A DNA stretch of 64,000 bases. Origin: Bhargavaea cecembensis DSE10. GTDB taxonomy: Bacteria > Bacillota > Bacilli > Bacillales_A > Planococcaceae. The notes below the pieces were generated by a model that ran no database searches, was not told the origin of the DNA, and saw nothing but the letters and a program-made list of their open reading frames with translations. Positions within the stretch are counted from its first letter, which is position 1. Every line of letters starts with the position of its first letter. Of the stretch, positions 60,360-64,000 are shown piece after piece. A program made the position numbers and the translations under genes. The DNA lies in assembly GCF_000348905.1 (NCBI RefSeq), contig NZ_AOFT01000008.1, positions 104,153 through 168,152 on the forward strand, read 5' to 3'.

Positions 60360-61033
60360 GGACGGATCACCATCTTGTAGCCGACTCCGCGGACCGTCGC
60401 GATGGAGACACGATCCGTAAGCCCCTCCAGGCGGTTCCTGATGCGCTTGATATGTACGGACAGTGTCCGGTCATCCCCTTCGTAGTCCAGCCCCCATACA
60501 CGCTCCAGAAGCCGTTCACGCTCAAGCACCACATTAGGTCGTGATGCGAGGAGCGCCAGCAGCTCAAACTCCTTCAGGGGAAGCAGCAAAGTCCTGTTCC
60601 CGCAGGACACCTCGTAGCTTTGCCGGTCGATCTCGAGCGGACCGGCCAGGATCGGCGCTTCCTCTGCCTTCCTGTAGCGGCGCAGAATCGCATCCACCCG
60701 GAACAGCAGCTCCTTCGGCTCGAACGGCTTCACGACATAGTCATCCGACCCAGCCCGAAAACCCCGTTCCTTGTCTTCCAGCGCCCCTTTCGCAGTCAGG
60801 AGCAGCACCGGCATGTCCCTGAACGACTTCAGTTCTCTTGTGAGCGCAAAGCCATCCATGCCGGGCATCATGACATCGACAATCGCCAAATCCGGACTTT
60901 CGGCATCCAGCAGGGAAAGTGCGCCGATGGCATCTCCCGCGGCAATGACCCCGTATCCCGCTTCCTGAAGGGCGATCCGGACCAGTTCCCGGATTCCCGG
61001 ATCGTCATCCACAACCAGAATCTTCACGTTCAT
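60356..61033 (-). CDS. OmpR-family response regulator
   Basis: A 225-residue regulator: receiver with Asp9-Asp11, phosphoacceptor Asp53 (VDVMMPGMDG), Thr80 and DDYVVKPFEP, followed by a winged-helix DNA-binding domain (LERVWGLDYEGDDRTLSVHI). Start at 61033 after AGAAGGG. Overlaps the kinase by 4 bp. TGAAC repeats occur before it and before the MMPL unit. Confidence 0.9.
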   Translation of the reverse strand: MNVKILVVDDDPGIRELVRIALQEAGYGVIAAGDAIGALSLLDAESPDLAIVDVMMPGMDGFALTRELKSFRDMPVLLLTAKGALEDKERGFRAGSDDYVVKPFEPKELLFRVDAILRRYRKAEEAPILAGPLEIDRQSYEVSCGNRTLLLPLKEFELLALLASRPNVVLERERLLERVWGLDYEGDDRTLSVHIKRIRNRLEGLTDRVSIATVRGVGYKMVIRP

Positions 61034-61120
61034 CCCTTCTTTCCTGAGTCCATTGTGCAACACTGCGGAAAGCCGTACAAGCGGGAACGGAGCCCGTATC
61101 TGCCTGTCCATCAGCATTCC

Positions 61121-61135
61121 TGAACGTTTGTGAAC
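61121..61135 (-). promoter_or_regulatory. TGAAC repeat pair before the response regulator
   Basis: TGAACGTTTGTGAAC: two TGAAC copies 10 bp apart, about 90 bp before the start. The same pentamer makes the array at 58941. Possible autoregulation. Confidence 0.4.
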
Positions 61136-61160
61136 CTAATATTAGCCTGCTGCATCCGCC

Positions 61161-61193
61161 AGAAAAACCGCCTCTCGGCATGAGAGGCGGTTT
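61161..61193 (-). terminator. Terminator of the amino acid ABC operon
   Basis: AAACCGCCTCTC with its complement, then TTTTTCT on the minus strand. Confidence 0.8.
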
Positions 61194-61202
61194 CGGAAGA
61201 TT

Positions 61203-61931
61203 TTATAGCACTTTACTCAGGAAGGCTTTGGTCCGTTCGTGCTGAGGGTTGCCGAACAGCTCGTTCGGTACATTCTCCTCGACGATGTAGCCTCCATCAA
61301 TGAACAGTACCCGGTCTGCGACTTCCGCGGCAAAGCCCATTTCGTGGGTCACGACAATCATCGTCATGCCCTCTTTGGCAAGGTCCTTCATGACGCCGAG
61401 CACATCCCCGACCATCTCCGGGTCAAGCGCGGAAGTCGGCTCGTCGAACAGCATCACCTTCGGGTCCATCGCAAGCGACCTCGCAATGGCAACGCGCTGT
61501 TTTTGTCCGCCTGATAATTCCCCGGGATAAGCCTTCGCCTTGGCACCCAGACCGACCTTATCCAGCAGGCCCAGCGCCTTTTTCTCGGCGGCATCGGGCT
61601 TCAGCTTGCCGAGCTTGACCGGAGCGAGCGTCAGGTTCTCCAGCACCGTCATATGCGGAAACAGGTTAAAGTGCTGGAACACCATCCCGACTTTTTGACG
61701 AATTTCATTGATATTGTTTTTCGGATTCGTGATATCCGCGCCATCGATATAGACATGCCCGCCCGATATGTCCTCCAGCCGGTTCAGGCACCTCAGAAAC
61801 GTGCTTTTCCCGGAACCGGAAGGCCCGATCACACACACCACTTCAGAAGGCTCTACGGCAGTTGAGATGTCTTTGATGACTTCCAGATCTCCGAATGATT
61901 TCTTCAGATTCTTTACTTGAATCATACTCAT
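61203..61931 (-). CDS. Polar amino acid ABC ATPase (GlnQ-like)
   Basis: A 242-residue ATPase, Walker [39 protein letters not shown]: the PAAT/GlnQ form. It powers import of a polar amino acid such as glutamine or cystine. Overlaps the permease by 4 bp. Confidence 0.88.
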   Translation of the reverse strand: MSMIQVKNLKKSFGDLEVIKDISTAVEPSEVVCVIGPSGSGKSTFLRCLNRLEDISGGHVYIDGADITNPKNNINEIRQKVGMVFQHFNLFPHMTVLENLTLAPVKLGKLKPDAAEKKALGLLDKVGLGAKAKAYPGELSGGQKQRVAIARSLAMDPKVMLFDEPTSALDPEMVGDVLGVMKDLAKEGMTMIVVTHEMGFAAEVADRVLFIDGGYIVEENVPNELFGNPQHERTKAFLSKVL

Positions 61932-62572
61932 CGCAGGACAAACCTCCTTTCCAGATAACTGGACAAGAGTGACAACAGATAGATGATGACAAAGTACATG
62001 ACTCCGAGCGCCAGGTAGATGGTGAACGGCTCAAATGTCGCACTGACGATGACCCGGCCCCGCTGTGTCAGGTCGGCGACCCCGATGATCGACAGGAGCG
62101 AAGTATCCTTTAATGAAATAATCGCCTGGTTGGTGATCGTCGGCAGCATTCGCCTGAACGCCTGGGGCAAGATGATATAGCGCATGTTCTGTGACTGGTT
62201 CAGCCCGAGAGAACGCGCTGCTTCGGTCTGTCCCTTGTCGATGGACTGGATCCCGGCACGGATGATTTCCGCGAAGTAAGCCCCCGCATTGATGGCAACG
62301 GTTACAATTCCTGCCCAGACGTTATCAAGGGACACCCAGGAAAACGAGTTCAGTCCAAAGTAGATAAAGAACAGCTGGACGATGAACGGTGTCCCGCGTA
62401 TCGCATCGATGAAAATCTTGGCAATCCAGTTCAGGATCTTAAACGGCGCAAGCCGCAGAAGCGCCATGACAAGGCCGATGAGAAACCCAAGGACAATTGC
62501 GATGGCAAAAATATAAAGCGTCATTTTCAAGCCTTCCCACAGCATGGGAAGGGACTCGATGATCGTTTCCAT
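61928..62572 (-). CDS. Polar amino acid ABC permease (GlnP-like)
   Basis: A 214-residue permease with 5 helices; [18 protein letters not shown] segment (here [20 protein letters not shown]) and the loop [20 protein letters not shown] contact the ATPase. Second gene of the operon. Confidence 0.88.
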   Translation of the reverse strand: METIIESLPMLWEGLKMTLYIFAIAIVLGFLIGLVMALLRLAPFKILNWIAKIFIDAIRGTPFIVQLFFIYFGLNSFSWVSLDNVWAGIVTVAINAGAYFAEIIRAGIQSIDKGQTEAARSLGLNQSQNMRYIILPQAFRRMLPTITNQAIISLKDTSLLSIIGVADLTQRGRVIVSATFEPFTIYLALGVMYFVIIYLLSLLSSYLERRFVLR

Positions 62573-62616
62573 TCATTCACTCCCCCATCGTTGCAGATCT
62601 CTGATGTGTAAATGGA

Positions 62617-62641
62617 AAAGGCGCGCCCCAGCGCGCCTTTT
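62617..62641 (-). terminator. Intercistronic hairpin between binding protein and permease
   Basis: AAAAGGCGCGC pairs with GCGCGCCTTTT. A partial terminator or mRNA stabiliser that would keep binding-protein levels above those of the membrane parts. Confidence 0.6.
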
Positions 62642-62652
62642 GACTGTCCGGC

Positions 62653-63447
62653 TTATTCCGAGATGTAGGTGTTCAGAATCTCGTCGTACTCGCCGCTGTC
62701 TTTCAGTTCCTCCAGCCCCGCATTGATCTTGTCGAGAAGATCCGCATTTTCACCCTTCAGGACGGCAATGCCGTAATTGTCCCCGTTCAGACGGTCTCCC
62801 ACAATCTTCAGATCCAGGTTGCTTTCCGCGATGGCATACGCGATCACCGGATAGTCTTCGATAAGGACATCCGCATTGCCGTTCGACACTTCCTGGAACA
62901 TCGAAGGGCTGTCTTCAAGCACAGTGATCTCATAGCCGTATTCATCCTGGTTGTCCTGGGCGAACTGGGCACCTGTCGTGCCGGACTTGACGACAACTGT
63001 CTTGCCTTCAAGATCTTCAAGTGCTTCAATCTCACTGTTGTCTTTCTGGGCGACAAGCGTCAGCCCCGCTTCAAAATAAGGTTCGGAGAAATCAACGATT
63101 TCCTTACGTTCATCCGTAATACTCATCCCTGCAATTGCCACATCCAGCTGGCCTGCCTGAAGAGCCGGAATGATCCCGCCAAAATCCATCGGCTCAAGCT
63201 TTACTTCAAACCCCTGATTTTCCGCGATGGCTTTGATCAGGTCCACGTCAATTCCCTTGTAATTCCCGTTGCTGTCTTCAAATTCAAATGGCGGATAGGT
63301 CGTGTCAATGCCGACAGTATACGTCTGGCCGCCACTGCCTTCCCCTGTTCCGGCCTCTTCTTCGGACGCTCCCCCGTCTTCGCTTCCGCAAGCCGCAAGG
63401 AACAGAACCAGTGCCGCCAGTGTCAGCAAAAATTTAAACCCCTTCAT
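62653..63447 (-). CDS. Polar amino acid-binding lipoprotein (SBP family 3)
   Basis: A 264-residue lipoprotein (lipobox FLAACG, Glu/Gly linker, mature domain from TYTVGIDTTYPPFEFED). GKTVVVKSGTTGAQFAQ and DVLIEDYPVIAYA are typical of the amino acid-binding family. First gene of the operon. Confidence 0.88.
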   Translation of the reverse strand: MKGFKFLLTLAALVLFLAACGSEDGGASEEEAGTGEGSGGQTYTVGIDTTYPPFEFEDSNGNYKGIDVDLIKAIAENQGFEVKLEPMDFGGIIPALQAGQLDVAIAGMSITDERKEIVDFSEPYFEAGLTLVAQKDNSEIEALEDLEGKTVVVKSGTTGAQFAQDNQDEYGYEITVLEDSPSMFQEVSNGNADVLIEDYPVIAYAIAESNLDLKIVGDRLNGDNYGIAVLKGENADLLDKINAGLEELKDSGEYDEILNTYISE

Positions 63448-63580
63448 TCAAAAGCCCCCCTGTCTTAAGAATCATCCAACTCCACAATACCATAACAGAG
63501 AGGTGATTAGAATGATAATTCGCCAATTTCCGTCTCTTCGAAAGTAAAGACCAAAAGGTTGAGTGAATTGGCATCCAGGC

Positions 63581-63608
63581 AAAATAAAAACCGCCTCTTC
63601 AGGGGCGG
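63581..63608 (-). terminator. Second terminator downstream of the rRNA operon
   Basis: CCGCCCC pairs with GAGGCGG (one G-U) and TTTTTATTTT follows on the minus strand. The gap 63448-63580 shows no gene. Confidence 0.65.
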
Positions 63609-63651
63609 CAGCCGCGCAGGCCGAAAATTGACGATTGAGTTTCCGGATTGC

Positions 63652-63735
63652 GAAAGTGACAATTGATGTGTTGAAAGTGATGAAACATACGCTGAAAGTG
63701 ATGAATCAGGCCTTGAACGTGACGATCAGCCGGAT
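63652..63735. repeat. Imperfect 21-bp tandem repeats, four units
   Basis: GAAAGTGA starts units at 63652, 63673 and 63694, and GAACGTGA at 63715: constant 21-bp period. The array lies between two terminators behind 5S rRNA. A 42-codon frame can be read through it but has no ribosome site and ends in the rRNA terminator. Confidence 0.6.
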
Positions 63736-63787
63736 CGTACCACCCGGTTCCCTGAACACGCCCGATGCAGAAACTTTTTTAAACCAA

Positions 63788-63820
63788 AATAAAAAGCCGC
63801 CTCCATAAGGAGACGGCTTT
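63788..63820 (-). terminator. Terminator of the rRNA operon
   Basis: AAAGCCGTCTCC pairs with GGAGGCGGCTTT, followed by TT on the minus strand, directly after 5S. Confidence 0.8.
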
Positions 63821-63822
63821 GT

Positions 63823-63938
<116 letters not shown>

Positions 63939-64000
63939 CCTGAGCTTGTTCGCTCAAAACCGGATAAACGAGACATTGTAAAGTACCGAGTCTTTCATGT

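Noticed and set aside
63680..63807. 42-aa heptad-like peptide across the 21-bp repeats
   Set aside because: The 7-codon pattern follows automatically from a 21-bp period; no ribosome site and it ends inside the rRNA terminator.

Overview
This 64-kb window comes from a chromosome of a moderately high-GC member of the Bacillales, and a Planococcaceae-type bacterium such as Bhargavaea is my best guess. The support is G-rich Shine-Dalgarno sites before nearly every gene, SigA-, SigB-, CodY- and CcpA-like sites, and Firmicutes families (CstR, OpuC, BrnQ, CsbD, YsnF, CatR/CatE, YxlEFG-like). The genus is inferred, not shown. No phage, insertion sequence, CRISPR array, tRNA or replication origin was recognised. 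The right edge enters an rRNA operon (5S on the minus strand).

Layout. 1-7.1 kb: two sodium:solute symporter units, one with an edge-truncated amidohydrolase and one with an M20 amidohydrolase, and a GABA-permease-like transporter; two cre-like sites lie between the first unit and the permease. 7.1-14.6 kb: a DUF2187 gene behind a structured leader, a frameshifted yeiH exporter gene with a divergent LysR regulator, pepT with a DMT exporter, a Nudix hydrolase coupled to a membrane metallopeptidase, and a YusW-like lipoprotein. 14.7-15.1 kb: a compact, probably undescribed type I toxin-antitoxin locus with a 37-aa holin-like toxin and a convergent antisense RNA. 15.1-22.3 kb: a sulfonate/nitrate-type ABC transporter, a cation exchanger, UPF0178 and P-loop genes, and an FhuF-like iron reductase.

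22.3-28.6 kb: a MerR/coiled-coil gene with three phased operator-like repeats, then a persulfide-detoxification block (cstB, cstR, rhodanese, TauE, DsrE, TusA-rhodanese) with palindromic CstR-type sites in front of both of its transcription units. 28.7-37 kb: bioY, a CHY zinc finger, an AI-2E-family permease, catE with divergent catR, a GntR regulator, and two brnQ paralogues with CodY-like boxes flanking a SigB-type 63-aa gene. 37-41 kb: tatC and tatA beside a Tat-dependent gluconate dehydrogenase-like pair, separated by a 119-bp tandem repeat with compensatory changes.

41.5-52.7 kb: a dicarboxylate symporter, an MFS exporter, a PQQ-type sugar dehydrogenase lipoprotein, a phosphoesterase, the opuCABCD osmoprotectant transporter and SigB-type stress genes. 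52.9-63.5 kb: a yxlEFG-like ABC exporter, a DMT transporter, a YtkA-like lipoprotein, an MMPL exporter with a small oxidase-like membrane protein, a two-component system whose likely target site (TGAAC repeats every 11 bp) lies before the MMPL unit, and a polar amino acid ABC transporter. Imperfect 21-bp periodic repeats occur downstream of terminators at 46.6 and 63.7 kb.

Recurrent themes are solute import under nutrient control, thiol/sulfane-sulfur and electrophile stress (Cst, CatR), cell-surface oxidation of sugars, and general stress.
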